64,000 bases of DNA from UBA5794 sp963714375 (GTDB lineage: Bacteria > Actinomycetota > Acidimicrobiia > Spongiisociales > UBA5794), in contig CAVQOG010000006.1 of assembly GCA_963714375.1 (NCBI GenBank), forward strand, positions 372,001 through 436,000. The letters are read 5' to 3'. How positions within the stretch are numbered: position 1 is the stretch's first letter; each line of letters begins with the position of its first letter. Below, piece after piece: positions 34,181 through 43,096 of the stretch. The notes beneath the pieces were generated by a model. The model ran no database searches, was not told the origin of the DNA, and was given only the letters and a program-made list of their open reading frames with translations. A program made the position numbers and the translations under genes.

Positions 34181-34798
34181 CTATTCCCTCACGCGGAACG
34201 CATCAACCAGGAGGGCTGCTGTGTCCTTCGCTATCCCTGCTACCTGCCCCGTCGGGTCGCCGGAGTCCATCACGACCTTGCCTCCAGTCATGATGATCTG
34301 CTCAATCATCTTCCCTGCCAGCCGCGGTGGGTATGCCGTGAAGATCCCTTGGACCACACCTGCTCGGTAGACGTTTGCGAATTCCGAGGCAAGGCCCTCG
34401 TGGGCCTCGGCAATATCGCGCTGGGCTTCGGGACTCAACCGGGGAACCTCCGTGTGGAGGATGAGGCCCATGTGATCTGTGCCTACGAATTCGACCATCC
34501 GTGCGGCAAGTTGCCCAAGACGTTGGTCTGGGGGAAGGTCCGAGTCGACCGATGCGAGAATCTCTTCCGTGGTCTGGGGAAGATCTCGGCGAACGAGCTG
34601 GATCAGGAGGTCTTCCTTGGAAGAGAAGTGCTCATAGAACGTTGTGCGCCCGATGCCGACGGAGGCGGTGATGTCAGCATGCGACATTTCTGAGTAACCG
34701 ACGCGGGCGATCAGGTCACGGGCTGCATCAAACATGGCATCGCGCAGTTCTGCGGTGGAAGCTCTTGTCGGCACCACGCAAGGGTACCGATGATCCAA
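34181..34798 (-). CDS. TetR-family transcriptional regulator
   Basis: 205 residues. N-terminal helix-turn-helix: RDAMFDAARDLIARVGYSEMSHADITASVGIGRTTFYEHFSSKEDLLIQLV in TetR order. The C-terminal ligand domain is unlike any I can name. It starts at ATG 34798 or GTG 34771. It is divergent from the haem-type ABC importer (73-base gap), so it may control that operon; in the other direction it runs into trmD with 2 bases between, an odd pairing of a regulator and a tRNA modification gene. The ligand is unknown. Confidence 0.85.
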   Translation of the reverse strand: MDHRYPCVVPTRASTAELRDAMFDAARDLIARVGYSEMSHADITASVGIGRTTFYEHFSSKEDLLIQLVRRDLPQTTEEILASVDSDLPPDQRLGQLAARMVEFVGTDHMGLILHTEVPRLSPEAQRDIAEAHEGLASEFANVYRAGVVQGIFTAYPPRLAGKMIEQIIMTGGKVVMDSGDPTGQVAGIAKDTAALLVDAFRVRE

Positions 34799-34818
34799 TA
34801 TTCAACCCCTACCTCCCG

Positions 34819-34846
34819 GTCGGATCAAATGCCGACAGGACGTCGG
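34819..34846. promoter_or_regulatory. Possible operator between tetR and hmuT
   Basis: Three half-sites alternate in the divergent intergenic region: GTCGG (34819-34823), CCGAC (34832-34836), GTCGG (34842-34846). The last two form a palindrome with a 5-base centre. The location suits a TetR-family operator acting on both genes; there is no direct evidence. Confidence 0.3.
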
Positions 34847-34871
34847 AATCAATCGGTAATAGCGTGGCCGC

Positions 34872-35816
34872 ATGACAGCACGTATCACCATCATCATCAG
34901 TGTTCTTGTACTGGTACTCGCCGCCTGTTCGACCAGTTCCAATGAACCCACGACGACGCTGCTCACGTCCTCGGAGGGGCCCGTCTTTGTGGGAGCAGAC
35001 GACGTCGGGAATGACGTATCGGACACGTCACGGATCGTTGTGCTCAACGGTGACCTCGTTGAGGTGATCTTCGCACTTGGTGCGGGCGATCGCGTCATCG
35101 GACGCGATCTGACAACAACGTATCCACCGGAGGCGCTTGTCGTTCCCGACATCGGATTGGGGAGGATGCTCAATGCCGAAGCAGTGATCGGGCTTGCTCC
35201 GACGCTCGTGATCGGCGATACGCAGATCGAGCCGGTCTCGGCCATCGAGCAGATTCGAGCGGCGGGAATTCCGGTTGTGGTTCTTGACCTCGAGTCCACG
35301 CTCCCCGGCGTGAGCCGCAAGATCCAAACAGTTGCCGACATCCTCGACCTTGAAGATGAAGGCGCTGCGCTTGTTCAAGAGGTTGAAGCCGATATCCAAG
35401 AGGCGCTTGATCTCGCAGCACAGGCATCTGAATCGCCGCGAGTCGGGTACATCTATGTACGCGGTCCCGAAACACTGCTGATGTTCGGAAACGGGATGCC
35501 AACGCATTTCCTCATCGAAGCTGCCAACGGAATCGACGCCTTCGGCGAGGTAGGAGTGACCTTTGCCATGCCACTCGATGCCGAGCAGCTTGTCGCTGCC
35601 GGCCCCGATGTATTAATCACACCTATTGAGGGGTTCGACTTGATCGGTGGAATCGACGCGTTCCTTGCGCTCCCAGGGGTTTCCGAGACCCCCGCAGGTG
35701 CAGCCAAAGCGGTCATTACCTATGACGAGGCCCTCTTCCTCGGGATGGGACCCCGCACAGGTGAGGCACTGATGCAACTCGTCCTCGACCTGCATCCGGA
35801 CTTGACCACTCCGTGA
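34872..35816 (+). CDS. hmuT: Haem-type ABC importer substrate-binding lipoprotein
   Basis: 314 residues. Lipoprotein signal LVLAAC with Cys19, then a threonine-rich linker and a class III (BtuF/HmuT-like) binding protein: RIVVLNGDLVEVIFALGAGDRVIGRDLTTTYPPEA, NAEAVIGLAPTLVIGDTQIEP, a helix backbone and a C-lobe ending in MGPRTGEALMQLVLDLHP. The GRDLTTTYPPEA segment is typical of haemin receptors (HmuT), so haem or a related tetrapyrrole is the best guess; B12 or a siderophore is possible. First gene of an overlapping three-gene operon. Confidence 0.8.
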   Translation: MTARITIIISVLVLVLAACSTSSNEPTTTLLTSSEGPVFVGADDVGNDVSDTSRIVVLNGDLVEVIFALGAGDRVIGRDLTTTYPPEALVVPDIGLGRMLNAEAVIGLAPTLVIGDTQIEPVSAIEQIRAAGIPVVVLDLESTLPGVSRKIQTVADILDLEDEGAALVQEVEADIQEALDLAAQASESPRVGYIYVRGPETLLMFGNGMPTHFLIEAANGIDAFGEVGVTFAMPLDAEQLVAAGPDVLITPIEGFDLIGGIDAFLALPGVSETPAGAAKAVITYDEALFLGMGPRTGEALMQLVLDLHPDLTTP

Positions 35817-36832
35817 AGCCCTTCCGGTCGGCCACGTCGATCGTATTGGTCGGGCTGTCGTGCGTCATCGTTACCGTCATCGTCTCTGTGAGCGTTGGCT
35901 CAGTTTCGGTTTCGGTATCAGACTCGCTTCGCGTGCTCGCAGATCATCTGCTCCCCATCGATGTTGATGCTTCTCCGCTCGCAGATGCCATCGTTTGGAA
36001 CATCCGTATGCCGCGGGCGATCGTTGCATTGCTGACCGGAGTGGTCCTCGGTGTGACAGGCACTGTGCTCCAGGGTTCGCTCAAGAACCCAATTGCTGAT
36101 GCCCAACTCGTTGGATTGTCTTCAACCGCCGCAGTCGGTGCCCTGCTTGGTTTCTGGCTCGGGTACGCATCAGGTGGGCCGACCATCGCTGTGGCGGCTG
36201 GAGCCATCTCAGGTCTCGTCGGTGCGCTCGGCGTTCGATGGCTCGCTGCCAAGGTCGGGGGTGAACCGAGTCGCTTCATCCTTGTCGGGGTCGGTGCGGG
36301 CCTCGGTCTCGGAGCCCTCGTCGCGACCGCCTCGATCGCGATCCACGATCCACGAATTCCAGATGTCACGTTTTGGTTCTTCGGAGGTCTTGGTGCCGCG
36401 ACATGGGGAGTTGCTGGCGCACTTGCGATTGCCGCCTTGCTGACGCTCGGAGGCGTCATGCCACTTGCTCGGAGGCTCGACGTACTGAGCCTTGGGCACG
36501 AACCGGCACGACATGTTGGCGTGAACGTTGCGACAACCCTCGCGGCTGTCCTTGCACTTGTTGGGCTTGGCACAGGGGCAAGTGTCGGTGCCGCCGGAGT
36601 GATCGGGTTCGTGGGTTTGGTCGGCGGACGGGTCGCTTCACGGATGGTCGGACCGCACCACAGAGTCGCTGTGCCGGCGTCGGCGTTCATCGGGGCGGTG
36701 TTTGTGGTCGGCGCCGATGTGGTTGGCCGCGTCGGTGCGCGAGGTTTTGAAGTGCCGGTCGGCCTCATCACGACGGTCCTCGGAGGTGCCTACCTCGTGT
36801 GGTTGATTGCCAGAAACAAGGTCCCGGTATGA
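35813..36832 (+). CDS. hmuU: FecCD-type ABC importer permease
   Basis: 339 residues with about ten hydrophobic helices and FecCD motifs: RMPRAIVALLTGVVLGVTGTVLQGSLKNPIADAQLVG near 60-100 and LGTGASVGAAGVIGFVGLVGGRVASRMVGPHHR. It forms the transmembrane channel of the importer. GTG start overlaps the hmuT stop by 4 bases and its own stop overlaps hmuV by 4. Confidence 0.88.
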   Translation: MKPFRSATSIVLVGLSCVIVTVIVSVSVGSVSVSVSDSLRVLADHLLPIDVDASPLADAIVWNIRMPRAIVALLTGVVLGVTGTVLQGSLKNPIADAQLVGLSSTAAVGALLGFWLGYASGGPTIAVAAGAISGLVGALGVRWLAAKVGGEPSRFILVGVGAGLGLGALVATASIAIHDPRIPDVTFWFFGGLGAATWGVAGALAIAALLTLGGVMPLARRLDVLSLGHEPARHVGVNVATTLAAVLALVGLGTGASVGAAGVIGFVGLVGGRVASRMVGPHHRVAVPASAFIGAVFVVGADVVGRVGARGFEVPVGLITTVLGGAYLVWLIARNKVPV

Positions 36833-37599
36833 AACGTGCCAGTCTGAGTCGGTTGGAGATCGGCTCCCTATCGGTCATCCTCGGGGACCGCACCGTGCTC
36901 ACGGACCTCAGCCTGACCGTGAATGGTGGTGAGTTTGTTGCCGTGGTTGGACCGAACGGTTCAGGTAAATCAACACTGCTTCGAACAATTGCGGGAGATC
37001 TCGTACCGACACACGGGTCTGTCCAGATTGACGGCGTCAACCCTGCCACGGTCGATGCGGCGACCGCTGCAGCAATCCGGTCATATCTTCCGCAAGCACA
37101 TGTCACCGACATCGGCTTCGATGTCGCGACGGTGGTCGGATTCGGTGCGTACACGAGCGACGGTATCGAAGAACCAAGAGAGCGTGTGCGTGCTTCGATG
37201 CACCGCGTGGGAGTGACCGACCTCGCTGATCGCCCGTTCCGAGAGCTATCGGGCGGCGAACAGCGCAGGGTGACCATTGCACGGGTTCTCTGTCAGGACG
37301 CACCGGTGGTTCTGCTCGATGAGCCGACTGACAGTCTCGACCTTGGACACGCCGATCGAGTGATGTCTGTTGCAGCCGACGAGGCATCAATCGGACGGAT
37401 CGTCGTTTCGACAAGTCACGACCTGAACGTGGCAGGCAGACACGCAAGCTCAATGGTTCTCATGCATAACGGTCGCATCATCAAGTCAGGCACACCAAGC
37501 GAGGTCCTCGACGCTGATCTGCTCAGCGACGTCTACGAGACAACGGTGACCATCCTCCTCCATCCCACAACGGGCACCCCTGTCGTCTGTCACAACTAG
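36829..37599 (+). CDS. hmuV: ABC importer ATPase
   Basis: 256 residues. Walker A GPNGSGKST (41-49), Q-loop LPQAHV, signature LSGGEQRRVTIARVL, Walker B VVLLDEPTDSLDL, H-loop STSHDLN. It powers the HmuTU importer. ATG 36829 lies in the ATGA overlap with hmuU. A weak stem (CCTGTCG/CGACAGG, 37579-37606) spans the stop codon and could end transcription from both converging sides. Confidence 0.9.
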   Translation: MKRASLSRLEIGSLSVILGDRTVLTDLSLTVNGGEFVAVVGPNGSGKSTLLRTIAGDLVPTHGSVQIDGVNPATVDAATAAAIRSYLPQAHVTDIGFDVATVVGFGAYTSDGIEEPRERVRASMHRVGVTDLADRPFRELSGGEQRRVTIARVLCQDAPVVLLDEPTDSLDLGHADRVMSVAADEASIGRIVVSTSHDLNVAGRHASSMVLMHNGRIIKSGTPSEVLDADLLSDVYETTVTILLHPTTGTPVVCHN

Positions 37600-37623
37600 C
37601 GACAGGTGGCGGAGCGACAGCTC

Positions 37624-38994
37624 CTACGTTGGGACGGTCACGGCGACGTCAGGCGAGAACCCGACTTGTTGGGAGAACTCACGGAAGTCAACGTCGTTCT
37701 GCTTGGCATACGCAACAGCGAATTCCGTAATCGCGTCTGCAAAGACTCGGCCCGACCCCATGTATCCGGACAATGTCGCTGCATCCCCGGTGCGGGCGTG
37801 ACATTGCGCAAGGGTCCAAGCACACGCTTCGGCGTATCTCTTCATCCTGCGCGGGCCGTAGCTCTCGATCGTGAGTGACGCCTTCATGTCTTTGAGCTGC
37901 CTGACGTAGTAGTGGCGTCCGTCAGGACCAGTGGTCCATCCGAGAAAGAGGTCGGACATGGTCTGCATCGCCCGCTGCCCCTCTACGACCCGCCTCCCAC
38001 TGTGTTCGTATCGACTTGCAGGAAAATGGCCCTCAAGGACAGACGCTCCGGCTTCCTTGATCTGGAGAAAGAGCGGATCTGACATGTCCCTACCTTCAAG
38101 AAGCACAATGAAGCAGCGGGTTCCGATGCTTCCGACACCCACGACCTTGAGAGCAGCGTCCGCCGCCTCGAACCGTTGGAGCAAGGCAGCGATGTGGTCC
38201 GGCATCGTCACGGAGTATTCAGCGAGGGCTGCATCGACGATCGCGCGGGGATCTCGACCTTGGATGGTGTCGAGATCTTCGAGGCGAACGATGAAGGGTG
38301 GAGCACTCACAATCTGATTGTGACCATCGACCAATTGGGTGAGCTTGCCGAGAACTCTCCGTGAGTCCTGTCGATTCGCCTTCTCTGTCAGAGCTTGAAA
38401 ACGTTTGAGGTCCTTCGACTTGGCATCTCCTCCAAATTCGGCCATGACCCGCTCAGCATCAATGTGGGCATACCACACTTCAAGGAGACCCTGGGACGCA
38501 AAGTGCAACATGGTGTCGCGGTAGTGGCTTGTGCAATGGAGAGCGATTGCCTCCTGATCGGCCGGATCAATTCCGTTGTCAGCGGCTGCTATCACGAAGG
38601 ATGCAACAAGACGTTTGATATCCCATTCGAACGACGCGGGGAGCGTCTCGTCGAAGTCGTTGATGTCAAAGATGAGTCGACGTCCTGGAGATCCGAAGAA
38701 TCCGAAGTTGGCCAGGTGTGCATCCCCACATGCTTGGACGATGAGGTTGGAGGTCGGTGTGCCAGCCAGGTCCGATGCCATCAGCTTCGCCCCCGCCCGG
38801 TAGAACGCATAGGCGCTCTCACCCATCCGCTGATGACGCACCGGGATCAACCAATCGAGTCGCCCCTCTTCCTGTGCCAGGAGGACCTGCACGGCGTCGA
38901 TATCTTCGGGACGACGGAACTCTGCGTGCGATGACCGAGGGACCACGGACCGTAACTGTTTCCCACGTTCATACCGCTCCTGTACCGATTCCAT
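37624..38994 (-). CDS. DUF2252 family protein (kinase-like fold)
   Basis: 456 residues matching DUF2252: MGESAYAFYRAGAKLMASDL, ACGDAHLANFGFFGSPGRRLIFDINDFDETLPASFEWDIKRL (in parts), and GVGSIGTRCFIVLLEGRD. The GDAHxxNFG and DINDFD elements resemble the catalytic and metal loops of aminoglycoside-phosphotransferase-like kinases, though no activity is established for the family. ATG 38994 follows AAGGAGGCGG, a very strong ribosome site. It is monocistronic and convergent with hmuV. Confidence 0.85.
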   Translation of the reverse strand: MESVQERYERGKQLRSVVPRSSHAEFRRPEDIDAVQVLLAQEEGRLDWLIPVRHQRMGESAYAFYRAGAKLMASDLAGTPTSNLIVQACGDAHLANFGFFGSPGRRLIFDINDFDETLPASFEWDIKRLVASFVIAAADNGIDPADQEAIALHCTSHYRDTMLHFASQGLLEVWYAHIDAERVMAEFGGDAKSKDLKRFQALTEKANRQDSRRVLGKLTQLVDGHNQIVSAPPFIVRLEDLDTIQGRDPRAIVDAALAEYSVTMPDHIAALLQRFEAADAALKVVGVGSIGTRCFIVLLEGRDMSDPLFLQIKEAGASVLEGHFPASRYEHSGRRVVEGQRAMQTMSDLFLGWTTGPDGRHYYVRQLKDMKASLTIESYGPRRMKRYAEACAWTLAQCHARTGDAATLSGYMGSGRVFADAITEFAVAYAKQNDVDFREFSQQVGFSPDVAVTVPT

Positions 38995-39095
38995 ACCGCC
39001 TCCTTTTTCATCCCGCATGCTAAGAGGTGTGCGATCTGTTGGGAAGTGAGAAACGCCGGTCTCCGAGAAACGCAGCGAGGTTCAGCCAGCGCGGT

Positions 39096-40961
39096 TCAGA
39101 TCACGATTCCCGATTCGATCGGTTGGTAGACCGTGTTACGGCGGACCGGGTTGCGGTCGAGGTCGAGGATCGCATCGCGAAAGTCGGCGGCGGTGACTTC
39201 GGTGCCATGGGATGCGCCCGCAGCTCTCGATATCGACTCGTCCATCAGTGTTCCGCCCACATCGTTGCAGCCAGACCGCAGCAGCGCGGCTGCACCGTCG
39301 AGGCCGAGCTTGACCCACGACGCCTGGATGTTGTCGATGAGACCCAGGAACGCAATCCGTGACACGGCGTGGACAAGGATGACTTCGTCCCACGTCGGAC
39401 CTGGCCTTGATTGTCCGCGCAACCAGATCGGCGAGCCCATGTGAACAAATGGCAGCGGGACAAACTCCGTGAAGCCGCCGGTGCGACGCTGAATCTCGCG
39501 CAGCACCTCGATGTGGTTGGCCCATGATCGGGGACTGTCGACATGACCGAACATCATCGTTGAGGTTGTTCGGAGACCGATGTCGTGTGCGGTGAGCATG
39601 ACTTCCGCCCATTGGGCTGTCCTGATCTTGTCTGGGCACAGGGTGAGCCGGACGTCGTCGTCGAGGATCTCTGCAGCGGTACCAGGAAGCGTTCCGAGAC
39701 CGGCATCTTTGAGGGCTATGAGGAGTTCGCGGACAGTGACACCCGCCGTTTCTGCGCCCTGCCACACCTCAAGGGGTGTGAAACCGTGGATGTGCATGCT
39801 CGGGACCCGAGCCTTGATTGCCGTGACAACATCGATGTAGAACTGGCCTGTGAAATCGGGATGAATACCGCCCTGGAGACACACCTCTGTTGCACCTCGG
39901 TCCCACGCCTCGACCGATCGTTCGACAACCTCGTCGATCGAAAGCAAATACGGATCTCCACGGAGGTCGAGCGAACGGGGACCTTTTGAGAAGGCGCAGA
40001 ATCCGCACTTGAAATAGCACTGGTTCGTGTAGTTGATGTTGCGGTTCACGACGAAGGTGACATCGTCGCCAACGGTTTGCCGTCGAATGACATCCGCTGC
40101 ATCGGCGATGGCTTCAACATCGCCGCCGTGTGCGCGGAAAAGGGTTTCGACCTCGTCGAGTGAGGGAGCGACACCGGCGAGGGCTCTCTCGAGGATGTCG
40201 CGGATTCCACCAGAGGCGTCCTCCACCATTGCCGAGGACCGACCACGCCATGCAGCGTCCGGCCATGCGGCTGAAAGGCGGGCGTCGGCTTGGGGTGTGT
40301 CGAGGTTCTTCCCCGGAGCCCAATCCGATCGCGGTCGCGCCCGCCCCGAACCGTCGATCTGATTGAGATACGCGCTGAAGGCACCCTTTTCGAGTTCGGC
40401 GGCAGCATCGTCATACTCGACGTCCAACGGGAAAGCACCGCGCTCGATCAGTGGCCTTCCAAGAGCATCACGCAACTCGCCGATTCGTTCGGTGTCCCAG
40501 TCCCGCAATAGGAGATCTTCGGCTCCAGCCTGCACGGCTTCGAGGGCGTCCTCGACCGTGTCAACAAAGACTGATACGACAGCTTCGGAACCAGGAAGGG
40601 AAACGAGTTCAGCCGCTTCTGCAACCGCGCTCCGATTCGTGCGCAAGTACCGGGCCCTGGTGAATGACAGAGCATCGAGGACGGCGATGCGTGAGTCCGA
40701 GTCAAGGATGGTCACCCGCCATCCCTTCACGCGACGTTTCGCCAATGTCTTGGCTTGTGAGGGCTCGATCACATACCCCGGAGCATCGACGGAACTGTCG
40801 CCGCTTGCGAGGAGAAGCCCGCCCTTTTGGGCGCCGACGACATCGGAGGGCAGCGGTGTCCCGACCTCGACCGCCAACGTGCCTTCCCTTCGGCGAGTGG
40901 ATGCCCAGATTTCGTTGACAGCGTCGACCGGTCTCAGCTGGAGGAATGTGATTTCGGTCAT
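39096..40961 (-). CDS. cofH: FO synthase subunit CofH with about 250-residue N-terminal extension
   Basis: 621 residues. The C-terminal 365 (from about 255) are CofH: VNRNINYTNQCYFKCGFCAFSKG with radical-SAM cysteines 315, 319 and 322, LQGGIHPDF, HGFTPLEVWQGAE, GTAAEILDDDVR. CofH joins 4-hydroxyphenylpyruvate-derived tyrosine chemistry to the flavin precursor to make FO, the F420 chromophore, with CofG. Residues 1-250 match no CofH part I know and read like an alternating strand/helix domain (VVSVFVDTVEDALEAVQAGAEDLLLRDWD). A faint likeness to archaeal type II dehydroquinate synthase was considered but not confirmed. ATG 40961 overlaps the cofG stop (ATGA). Confidence 0.88.
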   Translation of the reverse strand: MTEITFLQLRPVDAVNEIWASTRRREGTLAVEVGTPLPSDVVGAQKGGLLLASGDSSVDAPGYVIEPSQAKTLAKRRVKGWRVTILDSDSRIAVLDALSFTRARYLRTNRSAVAEAAELVSLPGSEAVVSVFVDTVEDALEAVQAGAEDLLLRDWDTERIGELRDALGRPLIERGAFPLDVEYDDAAAELEKGAFSAYLNQIDGSGRARPRSDWAPGKNLDTPQADARLSAAWPDAAWRGRSSAMVEDASGGIRDILERALAGVAPSLDEVETLFRAHGGDVEAIADAADVIRRQTVGDDVTFVVNRNINYTNQCYFKCGFCAFSKGPRSLDLRGDPYLLSIDEVVERSVEAWDRGATEVCLQGGIHPDFTGQFYIDVVTAIKARVPSMHIHGFTPLEVWQGAETAGVTVRELLIALKDAGLGTLPGTAAEILDDDVRLTLCPDKIRTAQWAEVMLTAHDIGLRTTSTMMFGHVDSPRSWANHIEVLREIQRRTGGFTEFVPLPFVHMGSPIWLRGQSRPGPTWDEVILVHAVSRIAFLGLIDNIQASWVKLGLDGAAALLRSGCNDVGGTLMDESISRAAGASHGTEVTAADFRDAILDLDRNPVRRNTVYQPIESGIVI

Positions 40962-42106
40962 CGCACTCCTTGAGCTCGGGCGTCGGTGCGAGGAATGGCA
41001 GCGTAGCCATCGGTTGTCGCGCTGGAGACGGCATCGCTCAGCAATGGAGCATCGATCCAGCGTTTCGTCAGGAATTCGGGATGCACCGGGAGTCTCGGAC
41101 GGAGAGTGAAGCCGCCGTCTGCTGTCACCGATTCGAGCCGCTCGAGTGCTGGCCATGGAGCCTCGGGGTTGACCCAGTCGATCGTGAGAGGACTCACTCC
41201 ACCCCAATCGTTGATACCAGCTTCGAGATAGACGGAGAAGTCCTCGGTGAGGTTCGGAGGGACCTGGAGGTTCGCTGCCGCTCCAAGAATCCAACGTGCG
41301 AGCGCTACGACCCGGATGAAGTACGGAATTGTCGGCTCCGGACTGAAACGCATCCGTGTATCGGCCTTCGCACGAAAGTTCTGGATGATGAACTCCTGGA
41401 TGTGGCCGAATTCGGACGCAAGATCTCGCAGTGCAAAGAGACTATCGACCACTTCACGAGGCGTTTCTCCAATACCAACAAGTATCCCCGTGGTGAACGG
41501 CACGGCCTGCCGTCCGGCTTCTCGGATCGTCTCGACCCGCACAGCCGGCACTTTGTCTGGGCAGTTGTGGTGTGGCATCCCCGGTTGGGTGAGGCGGTCG
41601 GAGATATTCTCAAGCATCATCCCCATCGAAACGTTGGTTGGTCGGAGGCGCGCAATATCGGCCTTCGACATGATCCCTGGGTTCGCATGCGGGAACAGCC
41701 CTGTCTCGGCACGGATGAGTTCAGACATCATGGCCACGTACTCGATGGTCGACGATGCACCCTGATTGTCGAGGAATTCGCGCGCCTGTGGCCACTTGTC
41801 CTCCGGGCGGTCCCCGAGCGTGAGGAGCGCCTCGGTGCAGTGCAGCTCGTCTCCTGCCAGCACAATCGCAAGAACGTCGTCTGGGGTCAGATACTCACCT
41901 CCGTTTCGCGGAGGCTTCACGAACGTGCAGTAGGTGCACGTGTCGCGACACAGCGTGGTGATCGGAACGAACACTTTGCGCGAGTATGTGACCGTTCGCC
42001 CGTGACCCTGATCGCGTAGGTGGCTCGCGGACGCCATGAGTTCCCTCGCATCTGAGGAAGGGTCGAGGAGCCGCAGGGCAAGATCTGGTTCGGGGGTTCC
42101 CAGCAC
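40958..42106 (-). CDS. cofG: FO synthase subunit CofG
   Basis: 382 residues from GTG 42106. Radical SAM cysteines 53, 57 and 60 lie in LCRDTCTYCTF; further CofG motifs are TYSRKVFVPIT, ALLTLGDRPED, HANPGIMSKADIARLRPTNVSMGMMLE, FTTGILVGIGETP. It works with CofH to form FO. Most actinobacteria fuse the two as FbiC; here they are separate overlapping genes in the G-then-H order. GTG 42106 has no ribosome site, whereas ATG 42037 has GAGGG upstream, so the N-terminus may be 23 residues shorter. Confidence 0.92.
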   Translation of the reverse strand: MLGTPEPDLALRLLDPSSDARELMASASHLRDQGHGRTVTYSRKVFVPITTLCRDTCTYCTFVKPPRNGGEYLTPDDVLAIVLAGDELHCTEALLTLGDRPEDKWPQAREFLDNQGASSTIEYVAMMSELIRAETGLFPHANPGIMSKADIARLRPTNVSMGMMLENISDRLTQPGMPHHNCPDKVPAVRVETIREAGRQAVPFTTGILVGIGETPREVVDSLFALRDLASEFGHIQEFIIQNFRAKADTRMRFSPEPTIPYFIRVVALARWILGAAANLQVPPNLTEDFSVYLEAGINDWGGVSPLTIDWVNPEAPWPALERLESVTADGGFTLRPRLPVHPEFLTKRWIDAPLLSDAVSSATTDGYAAIPRTDARAQGVR

Positions 42107-42171
42107 GAAGGGAAGGTATCACGGCTCGACGGCATCAGATGCGATGTCGGCAGACGAAGTACCCTCCCCGA

Positions 42172-43047
42172 ATGCGTCGATCGATCCATACTGTGGCTGC
42201 GCTCGCTCTCGCGGCAGCATCCTGTTCGTCAGCGGCATCGGGCACATCATCGACGACTGCTCTCGTCGCGGTGCCGACAACGACAACAACGACGATCCCG
42301 TCTGATGAGATATGCAAAATCGGTGATCTTCGATTTGGAACTGAGGGACTTGTCGCAGCACTCGGTGAGGATGTTGGCGACGCCACCACAATCTCGACGA
42401 TTCGATGGGAGGATTCAGCGACGTGCGAACGCGTAGTAGTTGCGTTTGCATCGGATTCTGGTGCTCCCGCAAGCTCACTTGGACCGACGGGTGTATCGGT
42501 TCTCGCCTACGCTGGAATCGTCCGCGTGGTTCTTCCGGAAGGTCTCGACACGACAGCGGTCGCTGACATGCTTTCCGACGGAGACCTTGCCCATCGCATT
42601 TTCGTCGTACGAAACGACGAGGGTCGAATCTTCATCGACATCCACGCGGGAGCTGGTCACACCATTGGGGCACGAGCGTCCACAACATCTTCGCCATCGA
42701 CGTTGATCATCGACATCATCGACGTGGAGTCCGACAGTACGCCCGCAGGTGCCACCGTATCTCCAACTTCGATCGTGGTAACCCCGACACCGGGTCCGAC
42801 GATCTATCCCTTCTCTGTGGAGGGATACGCGGCTCCAAGCCTCGAAGAGATCCGCGTCGAGGTGCTGACCTCTGGGGATCTCGTCGGAAATCGATCGCTG
42901 CCGCTTGCGGGATGGACTGACGCATGGCAGGGGTACCACACGATCATCCCCGATGGCCCTTCTGGCATGGCCGACATCTATGTCGGAACCGTCGGTCCCG
43001 AGGGCGAACAGGACATAGGTGCGACCGTCACGGTCGATCTTCCGTAG
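42172..43047 (+). CDS. Secreted lipoprotein with AMIN-like and Gmad2-like regions
   Basis: 291 residues from ATG 42172. Signal peptide with lipobox LAAASC (Cys18), a Ser/Thr linker (TTTTTT), then a region like the AMIN-type domain (TCERVVVAFAS...VRVVLPEG...RIFVVRNDEGRIFIDIHAG) and a C-terminal all-beta part (IYPFSVEGYAAPSLEEIRVEVLTSGDLVG) with the look of a Gmad2 domain. Such domains bind cell-wall or spore-germination components. No catalytic motif is seen. Divergent from cofG. Confidence 0.55.
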   Translation: MRRSIHTVAALALAAASCSSAASGTSSTTALVAVPTTTTTTIPSDEICKIGDLRFGTEGLVAALGEDVGDATTISTIRWEDSATCERVVVAFASDSGAPASSLGPTGVSVLAYAGIVRVVLPEGLDTTAVADMLSDGDLAHRIFVVRNDEGRIFIDIHAGAGHTIGARASTTSSPSTLIIDIIDVESDSTPAGATVSPTSIVVTPTPGPTIYPFSVEGYAAPSLEEIRVEVLTSGDLVGNRSLPLAGWTDAWQGYHTIIPDGPSGMADIYVGTVGPEGEQDIGATVTVDLP

Positions 43048-43096
43048 ACGCCGTTCTGTGAGCCACATTGGACGGCGGTTTGGAACTCCAGAATCC

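Noticed and set aside
34802..35341. 179-codon minus-strand frame opposite hmuT
   Set aside because: hmuT has a lipobox and a full binding-protein pattern; the antisense product is low-complexity Ser/Thr.
35944..36771. 275-codon minus-strand frame opposite hmuU
   Set aside because: Pro/Thr/Ala-rich translation typical of antisense to GC-rich membrane-protein codons.
37579..37606. Strong terminator after hmuV
   Set aside because: Seven-base stem with a 14-base loop that includes the stop codon and no T-run; kept only as a weak remark.
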